Below are positions 1-7,697 of a stretch of DNA of 10,567 nucleotides, in pieces. Below the pieces are notes generated by a model, which was not told where the DNA came from, made no database searches, and saw only the letters and a list, made by a program, of their open reading frames with translations. A program made the translations under genes and the position numbers. The stretch comes from Acidobacteriota bacterium (GTDB taxonomy: Bacteria; Acidobacteriota; Aminicenantia; Aminicenantales; Aminicenantaceae), in contig JAUWSR010000110.1 of NCBI GenBank assembly GCA_030609975.1, positions 1 to 10,567 on the forward strand, written 5' to 3'. How positions within the stretch are numbered: the stretch's first letter is position 1; every line of letters begins with the position of its first letter.

Positions 1-1
1 A

Positions 2-1903
2 CTATCGGTGTTTGCATTAATCTGGATGGGACTCCGCCTTACTCAGCAGGACCGTGCCTTGGAAGCACAGCAGCTCGAAGAAAGACGTGACACTGCAGCA
101 GACCGTGTCGTCACTGCTTTGGAACAAACACTGGCAAATGCAGAACGGATACTTGTAGATCCTCAGGTTGAAGACACGTCCGCTATTGCAGAAGATTTTG
201 TTAAAGTTTTTTGGGATTCCGAGGAAATAAGAACCTGGCCGGAAAATGCCCTCCTTTACTATCCGTTCGTTCCTGTAAGCGGCGAGGCATCTTCCCAACT
301 TTTTCAATGTGTCGAAAGAGCTGAATTTCAGAATAATGACTATAGTCGAGCGATTAACCTCTTAGGCCCGTTAACGAGATCAAGGGATCCAGTAATCCAA
401 GCTGCAGCAAAACTTAGGTTGGCTCGAAATTATATAAAAGCCAGTCGTTTGAACGATGCCCTCGCAACTTATGATGAATTGGCAGGTCAAACAGCTACTA
501 CTTCCCTATCGATTTCAGGCGTTCCCATTGATCTTGTTGCCAAGAGTGCCCGCTGTTCTCTCCTTAAAAACCTGGACGACCGGGAACAGCTAAGGTTTGA
601 AGCAGAAGGCCTGTATGACGCTTTAAAGAACCGAAAGTGGCGTCTTGACCGCGCTTCTTTTCTTTTCTACATCGAACAGGCTAAGGAGTGGCTAAATTCT
701 GAGCCGGAATCCGACATGAGGCCTTATGCCCTCGCTGAAGCGGTGGTCTGGCTTTGGGAAAATGAGCAGGACCAAGAGGGCATCAATCAGAACGAAATCG
801 GACGCAGATCTCTGCGTATTCACGAGCAATCGATAACAATTCTCTGGCAAGGCTTGAATGATGGTATCACAGCTATTGTGGCAGGGCCTCATTACCAACA
901 AAGTCAATGGTATACGCCGATTTTTTCAAGCGCTGATTTCAGATCTGTTAATGTTTGTATACGTGATATGGAGAGCAGCCTTATATATGGTCAAGATCCA
1001 GCAAATGATACTCCTGTCTCATCCCGCTCAGCCTTAATATCCGGATTGCCCTGGAGTATCTCGCTCTATAATGCCAACTTGCAATCGGAATTGAGTCAGT
1101 TTGCACAACGTCGGCGTCTCATGTTTGCAGGTTTAGGAATTCTGGCGCTTTTAGTTATTGCTGTGAGCTTTCTCATAAGCCGGGCAGTCTCACGAGAATT
1201 AGCAGCTGCTCGGCTTCAGGCGGATTTTGTCTCTGCCGTCTCCCATGAATTCCGTACTCCCCTAACTTCGATGCGGCAGTTTACAGAAATGCTGATCGAA
1301 GATGACTCCCTGCCCAATGATAAGCGCCGCACCTTTCATCAAGCACAAGCTCGTGCTACTAACCGGCTTTCGCGATTAGTGGAATCCCTACTTGATTTCG
1401 GGCGTATGGAGGCAGGTGCGCGTCCCTACCGGCTAGAGCTAATGGACATAGGCCAGCTAGCCAAAACGATTGTCGAAGAATATCGACAAGAAGCCGGCTC
1501 TGAAGCTTCTCGGATAGAATACAATGTTCCAGATGAGGGCCCCATTGTAAACGCCGATCGGGAGGCCTTGGGCCAAGCACTGTGGAATCTCATCGATAAT
1601 GCGGTGAAGTACTCTGAAGAAGGGAAAAAGGTGCATGTCAATGTAATAGGCGGCGATCGGGTTGAAATTAAAGTCCAGGACCAAGGATTCGGAATCCCTG
1701 CCTCTGAAAAATCCCGGATACTGCACAAGTTTGTCCGAGGTTCAAATGCCAAGGAGCACGGTATCAAAGGCACGGGAATCGGTCTGGCGATGGTCAAACA
1801 CATCATCGATGCCCATGGAGGAGATATAGAGATCGACAGTGAGCCAGGAAAAGGCAGTACCTTCACGATCGTGCTGCCTGCGGGAGGAAAAAATTATGCC
1901 TAA
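2..1903 (+). CDS. Sensor histidine kinase with extracytoplasmic TPR-like sensor region (5' partial)
   Basis: Membrane-bound histidine kinase, expected to autophosphorylate and pass phosphate to the regulator that follows. The frame is open to the left edge. The GTG at 8 lies inside what looks like the end of the first membrane helix, and comparison with the paralogous kinase at 9830-7698 suggests about 22 N-terminal residues are missing, so GTG is not taken as the start. Counting from codon 8, residues about 97-160 form TPR-like helices (QLFQCVERAEFQ, then LRLARNYIKASRLNDALATY) in the outer sensor region. Residues about 371-390 are the second membrane helix. The HisKA H-box SHEFRTP has phosphoacceptor His413. 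The HATPase has an N-box NLIDNAVKYS (527-536), G1 DQGFGIP (558-564) and G2 GTGIGL (588-593). The stop overlaps the regulator start by 8 bp, indicating a co-translated operon. The ligand is unknown. Kinase identity is certain; the TPR call is from pattern only. Confidence 0.93.
   Translation, partial: LSVFALIWMGLRLTQQDRALEAQQLEERRDTAADRVVTALEQTLANAERILVDPQVEDTSAIAEDFVKVFWDSEEIRTWPENALLYYPFVPVSGEASSQLFQCVERAEFQNNDYSRAINLLGPLTRSRDPVIQAAAKLRLARNYIKASRLNDALATYDELAGQTATTSLSISGVPIDLVAKSARCSLLKNLDDREQLRFEAEGLYDALKNRKWRLDRASFLFYIEQAKEWLNSEPESDMRPYALAEAVVWLWENEQDQEGINQNEIGRRSLRIHEQSITILWQGLNDGITAIVAGPHYQQSQWYTPIFSSADFRSVNVCIRDMESSLIYGQDPANDTPVSSRSALISGLPWSISLYNANLQSELSQFAQRRRLMFAGLGILALLVIAVSFLISRAVSRELAAARLQADFVSAVSHEFRTPLTSMRQFTEMLIEDDSLPNDKRRTFHQAQARATNRLSRLVESLLDFGRMEAGARPYRLELMDIGQLAKTIVEEYRQEAGSEASRIEYNVPDEGPIVNADREALGQALWNLIDNAVKYSEEGKKVHVNVIGGDRVEIKVQDQGFGIPASEKSRILHKFVRGSNAKEHGIKGTGIGLAMVKHIIDAHGGDIEIDSEPGKGSTFTIVLPAGGKNYA
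1882..1887 (+). promoter_or_regulatory. Ribosome binding site fixing the start of the first response regulator
   Basis: GGGAGG lies 8 nt before the ATG at 1896, inside the last codons of the kinase gene. It supports 1896 over the longer in-frame start at 1839, because the 19 extra residues would precede the canonical receiver start MPKILIVEDD. Confidence 0.75.
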
Positions 1904-2570
1904 AATTCTGATTGTCGAAGATGATCAAGATATTGCCCTCGGTCTTGAGGAGGACCTGTCCCATCACGGCCATGAGGTTGAAACGGCTGCTGATGGTGAA
2001 ACGGCCATAGAACTTGGGAAACAAAGCCATTGGGATTTGATCATCCTCGATCTTATGCTACCGAAAAAGGATGGGTTCGAAGTATGCCGGGAACTGCGTC
2101 GCTCCGGGATTAAAACACCGATCATCATGCTGACAGCCAAAACCCACGAGGCAGAGAAGATACTTGGCCTGGAATTGGGAGCAGATGACTACATCACAAA
2201 GCCCTTCAGCCCGGGCGAACTACGTGCTCGTATCAATGCGATACTAAGGCGGATCTCGGACGACGCTAATGAAATATATCAATTTGGAGATTATGAGATC
2301 GACTTTGATCGTGGTGAAGTAAGGTGTGCCGGCAATCCCATATATCTGAGCGCACTGGAATTCCGTTTGTTGGAGGCATTTATCCGTAAACGCGGCCGTA
2401 TTTTAAGCCGCAATCAACTGATCGATGCTGCTTGGGGCCCTTCAGTCATAGTTACGGAGAGAGTGGTGGATACCCACATCGTAAATCTCCGTAAAAAAAT
2501 AGAACCGTCCCCTGAGAATCCCCAATATATTATCAGTGTACGCGGTATGGGGTATCGATTCGAAGGATGA
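1896..2570 (+). CDS. OmpR/PhoB-family response regulator
   Basis: DNA-binding response regulator of 224 aa, the normal length for this family. The receiver domain (about 1-118) shows the acidic pocket E8/D9/D10, phosphoacceptor Asp52 in LIILDLMLP, Thr80 in IIMLTA and Lys102 in ITKPF. The C-terminal winged helix (about 127-224) has the usual ALEFRLLEAF, RVVDTHIVNLRKKIE and VRGMGYRF elements. It probably receives phosphate from the kinase encoded immediately upstream, whose last 8 bases overlap this gene. The ATG at 1896 is chosen because of the GGGAGG site and the canonical N-terminus. It is paralogous to the regulator at 7687-7007. Its target genes are not known; the exported protein gene 79 bp downstream is the obvious candidate. 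Confidence 0.95.
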   Translation: MPKILIVEDDQDIALGLEEDLSHHGHEVETAADGETAIELGKQSHWDLIILDLMLPKKDGFEVCRELRRSGIKTPIIMLTAKTHEAEKILGLELGADDYITKPFSPGELRARINAILRRISDDANEIYQFGDYEIDFDRGEVRCAGNPIYLSALEFRLLEAFIRKRGRILSRNQLIDAAWGPSVIVTERVVDTHIVNLRKKIEPSPENPQYIISVRGMGYRFEG

Positions 2571-2649
2571 GAATCTTAACAAATACTGGATACTTCCTGA
2601 ATATGAATCTGACATGCAGTGTTTATGTTGGATGTAGGAGGTAACAAAA

Positions 2650-4770
2650 ATGAAGAAAAAATCGACAGAAAAAATCTTGATGATTATTTTTTTGGGGATA
2701 TGGATTTCAACAGGCGGCTTTTCTCAGATAACTGAAGATCCGGGCGTGATGCTGCGTTCTGCTATTCAGAAAGAAGAGGTGGAAGGTGATCTTCAAGGGG
2801 CCATAGACATATACAAGAAAATTGTCTCAAAATTCAGCGCCAATAAAGCCATTGCTGCCAAGGCCCAGCTCCGTATCGGTTTATGCTATCAGAAATTAGG
2901 GAAAAAGAACCTCAAACAGGCCCAAGACGCTTTCCAGAAAGTGATCGAGAACTATCCTGCGCAGAGTGCCGAGGTTAAGCAAGCCCGGGAAAACCTCACA
3001 GCACTCAAGAAAGCTCAGGTCCCAATCTCCTCTAGTGAAGAAGGAATTAGGATACGAAAGCTTTGGATGACAGGATACGGAGGCGATTGGAGCACTCCTT
3101 CGCCAGACGGGAGATACGTATCGTTCCATCATTGGGCAACAGGGGATTTTGCCGTCCGAGAGGTTGCCACCGGGAAAGTAAGGCGTTTCAATTTAAAGGA
3201 ATCTTTTAGAAAATCTCCCGCGGTAGCAGAAGCCTCCTGCTGGTCACCTGATGGGAAACAAATTGCTTTCACATGGGGCGAAAAAGGTTATAAACTGTGT
3301 AAACTGCTGCAATTGATAGATTTTGATGGTTCAAATAGACGTACGCTGCTCTCCGGTTTCAGACATGTTGAGCCTTTCTCTTGGTCATCGGATGGGAAAT
3401 ATATCCTAACTAAGATAAGAAAGGACGTTAAATCAGAAGTTCAAGTGGTGCTTGTGAATGTATCGGACGGTTCGATAAGAGAACTCAGCTTACCTGACAG
3501 GGTTAGAGGTATGCAATTTCTGCGAGGAAGTGAGATCGCCATAGTGAGCGCCTTGCAGGATGACAAGTCTAAAAAAGCGGATCTCTTCCTGTATTCCATT
3601 GAAGAACAAAAAATGACCCCTTTCATCCAAAATCCTGCAGATGACAGATTGGTCGGAGTTCTACCTGGAGGAGACTGGGTGTTTTTTCTGAGTGACAGAT
3701 CGGGAACCAAAGACCTTTGGGGTGTGAAGGTCAAAGAAGACCAGATTCAAAAAGGGCCTGTTTTGATAAAGAAGGAAGTCGGAAACCGCAGAGGTTTTGG
3801 TATTACTTCAGCGGGCCAGTGGTTTTTTGCTTTAGATGTTTCCCTGCGAGATGTCTATATAGCAAAGCTGGATCTTGAACAAAATGCCGTCATCGAAGAA
3901 CCCAAAAAAGCGACTGATCATTTCACCGGGACAAACATCTCCCCTGCTTGGTCGCCGGATGGAAAATATCTGGCATTTAAATCAAGCCGCCGGCCAACCC
4001 CACCTCCTCGCAATGCTTTATGTATCCTTTCGGTCGATTCTGGAGAATTGAAAGAACATTTACCCGATCTTTTAGCGTTTACCACAGAACCTGTTATGCA
4101 TTGGACGCCGGACAGTAAAGCCATCATCTACAACGCTGCTGATAAGCCTTACAGCATTGGATTTTTTACAAATGATATCCACAGTGGAGAATTCGTACGA
4201 AAATCATATATGGGAGGAGGGGGTAAGATATGGGGATCCTCCTTGTCCCCAGATGGTAGATATGTTTACCGAACTGGGGCCAACCGTGTAATCGGAAAGC
4301 TTTTCGAATTCGACCTCGAAACAAGCAGCGAAAAGCTACTCTTTCAGGGCGTGCAAATGTATTCATTGGCATTGTCGCCCGATGGCAAACTCCTGGCTGT
4401 AGTGACAATGGATCCTGCAGAAAAAGCAGTCGCAATAAAAGTAGCGCCAGTCAAAGGCTTTAGTAAAGAAACTATGCGGACTCTAGTAGCGTCAGCAAAA
4501 TTTTGGGTAAGGACGTTGGCCTGGTCACCTGATGGCCAGACTATAGTCTATGCGAGTCCTGAAAAGCCTGTGGAAAAAGAAGAAGATGAAAGATATGTTA
4601 CCCTGTTCCAAGTGCCAGCTGCAGGCGGCACACCTCAGAAAATTGGGATATCCATGGAAGGGATCGATGATCTCACGATCCATCCAGATGGGCAGCGCAT
4701 CGCATTCGGTGCAGGCAAGAAAGGCCGTGAGATCTGGGTGATGGAAAACATCATCCCTAAAGAAAAATAA
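2650..4770 (+). CDS. Exported TPR plus PD40 (TolB/WD40-like) beta-propeller protein
   Basis: Predicted secreted or periplasmic protein of 706 aa. Residues 1-25 form a Sec signal peptide (KKK, hydrophobic core, likely cleavage after GGFS). Residues about 33-118 hold TPR-like helix pairs (EGDLQGAIDIYKKIV, AQLRIGLCYQKLGKK, AQDAFQKVIENYP), resembling those of exported TPR proteins. From about 150 to 687 there are roughly ten PD40-type blades with the SPDGk core, for example at 198-207, 434-447, 532-541, 575-585 and 625-636. The chain ends soon after the last blade, so no peptidase S9 or other catalytic domain is present. It differs from TolB by the TPR start and greater length. The start is set by TAGGAGGT at 2635-2642, 7 nt before the ATG. 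It is likely co-transcribed with the kinase and regulator and ends before a hairpin at 4776. Biochemical role unknown; a binding or scaffold role is inferred. Confidence 0.88.
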   Translation: MKKKSTEKILMIIFLGIWISTGGFSQITEDPGVMLRSAIQKEEVEGDLQGAIDIYKKIVSKFSANKAIAAKAQLRIGLCYQKLGKKNLKQAQDAFQKVIENYPAQSAEVKQARENLTALKKAQVPISSSEEGIRIRKLWMTGYGGDWSTPSPDGRYVSFHHWATGDFAVREVATGKVRRFNLKESFRKSPAVAEASCWSPDGKQIAFTWGEKGYKLCKLLQLIDFDGSNRRTLLSGFRHVEPFSWSSDGKYILTKIRKDVKSEVQVVLVNVSDGSIRELSLPDRVRGMQFLRGSEIAIVSALQDDKSKKADLFLYSIEEQKMTPFIQNPADDRLVGVLPGGDWVFFLSDRSGTKDLWGVKVKEDQIQKGPVLIKKEVGNRRGFGITSAGQWFFALDVSLRDVYIAKLDLEQNAVIEEPKKATDHFTGTNISPAWSPDGKYLAFKSSRRPTPPPRNALCILSVDSGELKEHLPDLLAFTTEPVMHWTPDSKAIIYNAADKPYSIGFFTNDIHSGEFVRKSYMGGGGKIWGSSLSPDGRYVYRTGANRVIGKLFEFDLETSSEKLLFQGVQMYSLALSPDGKLLAVVTMDPAEKAVAIKVAPVKGFSKETMRTLVASAKFWVRTLAWSPDGQTIVYASPEKPVEKEEDERYVTLFQVPAAGGTPQKIGISMEGIDDLTIHPDGQRIAFGAGKKGREIWVMENIIPKEK

Positions 4771-4775
4771 GAATT

Positions 4776-4816
4776 GGGGACGGTTCTCTTTTTTAAATAG
4801 AGCCGTCCCCTTTTTT
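4776..4816 (+). terminator. Rho-independent-type terminator between the convergent modules
   Basis: A 12-bp stem (GGGGACGGTTCT at 4776-4787 pairing with AGAGCCGTCCCC at 4799-4810, one G-U pair) with an 11-nt loop is followed directly by six T at 4811-4816. It lies 5 nt after the + propeller stop and 18 nt beyond the stop of the - propeller gene, so it sits where both transcripts should end. Read on the - strand, the same stem is followed only by a weaker T-rich stretch, so termination in that direction is less certain. The GGGGACGG arms could alternatively be a REP-type repeat unit. Confidence 0.8.
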
Positions 4817-4828
4817 GGTTCCCCTCTC

Positions 4829-6898
4829 CTATTTCTTCCGTTTTTCAGGGATAACGTTCTGCAGGAAAAAATCCTCTTCAAACCAGGTTCTGCCTTGGAA
4901 GGTAAGCTGTTTCCCGTCCGGTGACCAATTAAGCATACGCGGCAGGCGATCTTTGGGGAGATTATCTCCCAAGTTTATATCTTTAGATGGCTTACCTTCT
5001 TCGGATAGGATAAACATCCTGACCCGTGGGCCCTCATCTGGCCTCTCATCGGCTAAAATGCGTTTTCCATCCGGCGACCAGGTTGCAGAGCGCATCACTA
5101 TTCCCTTTAATACTTTGGATTCACCGGTTTCAAGATTCAAAACGCTCCAACCAATATCACCTCTCCGGAATACCAGCTTTTTGTAGTCCGAGGATGGCCT
5201 TAAGCCTCTGATACCAGCCTTACTTTCCGCTGGCATCCGGTAAATGAAGCGCTCTTCTCCTGAAGACAAATTCTGTTCCACCAGGCCTTTCTCATCCCCA
5301 TTTGTTTGATCGTAGATATAAGTAGTTCCATCCATTCCCCAGGTCCCACACCATGAAACCGGAACAGGCCATGATTTCCAATCCCCGGATTCAAGATCCA
5401 GACAGAATAGAGTGGGCAGCGTGTTGCCTGGTATGGGCCACATGGTCTTAAAACCCAAACCGCTCGAATCCGGAAGCCATCTTAAATGCATTAACCACCA
5501 TTTAGCTATGCCCCAGAAATTATCAGCAGGAACGAGATATTCTCGGGTTTGTCCTCCTGAAGCTGGCATCACTACAATGTATGCTTTTTCTCTTACAGAA
5601 AGAAATGCAAGATACTTACCGTCAGGGGACCAGACAGGATTCTGGTTGCCTCCAGTGGGAGTGTAGTCAACCAACCATGCCTTTGCCAAAGGCTCCGCTG
5701 TTTCTGGACTTACGGGCATGACAAAAACATCACGACTAATCACCATTGTCTTGCATGCGAGCCCTTGAGAAGTCCAATTGATTAAGTCTGTATTCTCCAT
5801 TCCAGGCTTGATCAGGAAGGGTTGGCCCGTAGGTTTGCCATCTTTGACGGCCACTCCCCAGAGACCTGTGCCTCCATGTCGGTCGCTCTTAAAGACAATG
5901 TATTTTCCATCAGGAGACCAAAGAGCCTTCCCATCATTTGCAGGATGAGTTGTAAGCGCTCCAACGGTTTCTCCATCAACGGTCATCACTTTGATGTCAC
6001 GTTTTCCCCGGGGACCATCCCCATAGATAATGAACCGACCATCAGGAGAGGCTGCTGCGGTTGATCTATTAGGGCCGATATTGCGCAAGACTTTGAGTTC
6101 TCCACCTTGAGCGGGAACTAGGCCCAATTTCCATGATTTGTTTTTGTCCCTAGCAAACGTAAGCACAGCGCTTCCATCCGGAAGCCAATCACATGGGAGA
6201 ATCGTTTCGCTACCGTTTCGGTAAAGTGTCCTGGATTTTCCGTCAAGGGTTGAAACCCGTAGTTCACTTCCCTCTGCTTTAGTAGAATCATGATCCGCAA
6301 ACCAATAGGCCACCTCTTTGGCATCTGGAGAAAAAATAGCCCAATATGTAATGCCGTGGCCCTCGGACTTCCAATCACCGCGAGTAATCATCGTCTCTTT
6401 TTCTGTGGTGTAGTCATACATGCCAATGTTCTGTCCCGGGAGGGACCAGTCATTGCCCACGACCTTAGTCCCATCATGGGAATAGTGAGGAGCTTCTAGA
6501 CTTGTGGGAAGTTTTTTAATTATCAAGCCCGTCGGCTCCTCAATCTGAAGCGCAGCCATCCGTTCGCGGGCAGCTGCTACGAGCTGTGGCTGGTCGGCGT
6601 AGTTCTTTAAGACCGATTGGTAAGCCTTGATGGCTTCGTCTCTCCCCAGTTTTTCGTAACACATGCCGATTTGAAGCTGGGCTTTTCCTGCTGTGGTTTT
6701 AATAGCCGGATAATCTTTGATGATTTTCAGCAGGATTTGAATAGCACCCGGGAGATCTCCCTCCGACTCTTTTTTAAACATCGCTTCTTCGTACAGCTCC
6801 TCTGCCGACTGCTGAGCAAACACATGCAGAGGTGATACCAGGAAAACAAATCCCAAACAGACTAAAACTGCCCCATAAAATATTCTTTGACGTTTCAT
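4829..6898 (-). CDS. Exported TPR plus PD40 (TolB/WD40-like) beta-propeller protein, second copy
   Basis: Predicted secreted protein of 689 aa, a paralogue of the product of 2650-4770. The signal peptide covers residues 1-28 (MKRQR, hydrophobic core, VFA then QQ). TPR-like helices occupy about 31-117 (EGDLPGAIQILLKII, AQLQIGMCYEKLGRDEAIKAY). About eleven PD40-like blades follow, the clearest at 283-293, 327-340, 423-434, 607-618 and 658-667. Besides the blade cores, the two paralogues align through a non-repeat stretch: SDRHGGTGLWGVAVKD here (338-353) and SDRSGTKDLWGVKVKE there. Both end a few residues after the last blade with similar tails (NVIPEKRKK here, NIIPKEK there), so no enzymatic domain follows. 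GGGAGG on the - strand at 6911-6906, 7 nt from the ATG, supports the start. A 108-bp gap with repeated motifs separates it from the regulator gene, so it may have its own promoter. Function unknown. Confidence 0.88.
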   Translation of the reverse strand: MKRQRIFYGAVLVCLGFVFLVSPLHVFAQQSAEELYEEAMFKKESEGDLPGAIQILLKIIKDYPAIKTTAGKAQLQIGMCYEKLGRDEAIKAYQSVLKNYADQPQLVAAARERMAALQIEEPTGLIIKKLPTSLEAPHYSHDGTKVVGNDWSLPGQNIGMYDYTTEKETMITRGDWKSEGHGITYWAIFSPDAKEVAYWFADHDSTKAEGSELRVSTLDGKSRTLYRNGSETILPCDWLPDGSAVLTFARDKNKSWKLGLVPAQGGELKVLRNIGPNRSTAAASPDGRFIIYGDGPRGKRDIKVMTVDGETVGALTTHPANDGKALWSPDGKYIVFKSDRHGGTGLWGVAVKDGKPTGQPFLIKPGMENTDLINWTSQGLACKTMVISRDVFVMPVSPETAEPLAKAWLVDYTPTGGNQNPVWSPDGKYLAFLSVREKAYIVVMPASGGQTREYLVPADNFWGIAKWWLMHLRWLPDSSGLGFKTMWPIPGNTLPTLFCLDLESGDWKSWPVPVSWCGTWGMDGTTYIYDQTNGDEKGLVEQNLSSGEERFIYRMPAESKAGIRGLRPSSDYKKLVFRRGDIGWSVLNLETGESKVLKGIVMRSATWSPDGKRILADERPDEGPRVRMFILSEEGKPSKDINLGDNLPKDRLPRMLNWSPDGKQLTFQGRTWFEEDFFLQNVIPEKRKK

Positions 6899-6954
6899 GA
6901 TCGAACCTCCCTGTAAAAATTCATTTCACAAGGAATCCTAGCAAAACTTTTAGC

Positions 6955-6973
6955 GCTTGTGGTTAAGCTTGTG
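6955..6973. repeat. Paired 7-bp direct repeat upstream of the second propeller gene
   Basis: GCTTGTG occurs at 6955-6961 and again at 6967-6973, a period of 12 bp (CACAAGC twice on the coding strand). OmpR/PhoB regulators usually bind tandem half-sites about 11 bp apart, so this could be a regulator site placed 57-75 nt before the ATG at 6898. This is inferred from spacing and position alone. Confidence 0.35.
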
Positions 6974-6981
6974 TTGCGTTT
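6961..6981 (-). promoter_or_regulatory. Candidate regulator box, copy 1 (upstream of second propeller gene)
   Basis: A 21-bp segment that matches 9938-9958 at 16 of 21 positions, including the exact 10-mer TGTTGCGTTT (+ strand) and GGTT at the other end with identical spacing. Both copies have the same orientation relative to the downstream - strand gene; this one ends 63 nt before the propeller ATG. It could be a binding site of the regulator encoded just upstream. Confidence 0.4.
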
Positions 6982-7006
6982 GGAATATCTTTGTATTGTT
7001 AAAAAT

Positions 7007-7687
7007 TCATCCATTGAATTTATACCCCACCCCCCTGATGCTGACAATATGTTCCGGATTGGCCGGATCATCTTCCAATTTTTGCCGCAAATGTACGATA
7101 TGGGGATCGATCGTTCGGGGAGAGACGATGGCATCTCCCCACGCTTCATCCAGGATATCATCTCTGGTTAAAACCTCTCCCTTGTGTTCCACAAAGAACT
7201 TGAGCAGGTTGAATTCTAAGGCAGTCATATGGAGTTTATTCCCGGCTTTTATAACCTCATGGCTTTTGAAGTCGATCGAAATATCTCCAAATTCATAAAT
7301 CTCTGGTGTAGCTTCCTTTATAAGCGTCCTCCTTAATATCGCTTTTACACGGGCAACCATCTCCCTCGATCCAATGGGCTTTGTGACATAGTCATCGGCT
7401 CCCAATTCCAACCCCATGACTTTGTCCATCTCCTCGGTTTTAGCGGCTGTGAGCATCAATATAGGCGTACTTTTTCCTGATTCCCTTAATTTCTTACACA
7501 CTTCAAAGCCATTCAGTGCAGGAAGCAGGATATCTAAGATGATAAGATCAAATTTATCATCCAAAGCTTTTTTTAAGCCATCTTTTCCATCCATAGCTGA
7601 AGATACCTGGTATCCTTCATATTCCAGATCATCCGTAAGCCCCATAAGGATGTTTTTGTCATCTTCTATGATCAATATTTTTTCCAT
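7007..7687 (-). CDS. OmpR/PhoB-family response regulator, second copy
   Basis: DNA-binding response regulator of 226 aa. The receiver domain shows E8/D9/D10, phosphoacceptor Asp52 in LIILDILLP, Thr80 in ILMLTA and Lys103 in VTKPI. The winged helix (about 128-226) carries ALEFNLLKFFVEHKGEVLTRD, then RTIDPHIVHLRQKLE and the terminal VRGVGYKF hairpin. It is the closest counterpart of the regulator at 1896-2570 within this window. The gene starts 10 nt after the kinase stop at 7698, so the two are almost surely one operon and cognate partners. The Shine-Dalgarno is poor (AAGG and GGCGGG just upstream), which fits translational coupling to the kinase. Candidate targets are the propeller gene downstream and its own operon, since both have the same 21-bp motif upstream. 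Confidence 0.95.
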   Translation of the reverse strand: MEKILIIEDDKNILMGLTDDLEYEGYQVSSAMDGKDGLKKALDDKFDLIILDILLPALNGFEVCKKLRESGKSTPILMLTAAKTEEMDKVMGLELGADDYVTKPIGSREMVARVKAILRRTLIKEATPEIYEFGDISIDFKSHEVIKAGNKLHMTALEFNLLKFFVEHKGEVLTRDDILDEAWGDAIVSPRTIDPHIVHLRQKLEDDPANPEHIVSIRGVGYKFNG

Positions 7688-7697
7688 AATTCCCGCC

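Noticed and set aside
8..10. GTG at position 8 as the true start of the first kinase
   Set aside because: It falls in the middle of a membrane helix, the frame is open to the window edge, and the paralogue has about 22 more residues before the matching point.
1839..1895. Longer start for the first response regulator
   Set aside because: The extra 19 residues overlap the kinase end in another frame and precede a canonical receiver start that has its own GGGAGG site.
3100..4700. Repeated DNA words coding for SPDGK, suggestive of a repeat array
   Set aside because: They are explained by the PD40 blades of the protein and have irregular spacing; not a CRISPR or satellite.
4815..7298. Several + strand open frames of 60-113 codons opposite the - strand propeller and regulator genes
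   Set aside because: They lie antisense to well-supported genes, have no recognisable domain or ribosome site, and look like by-products of codon use.
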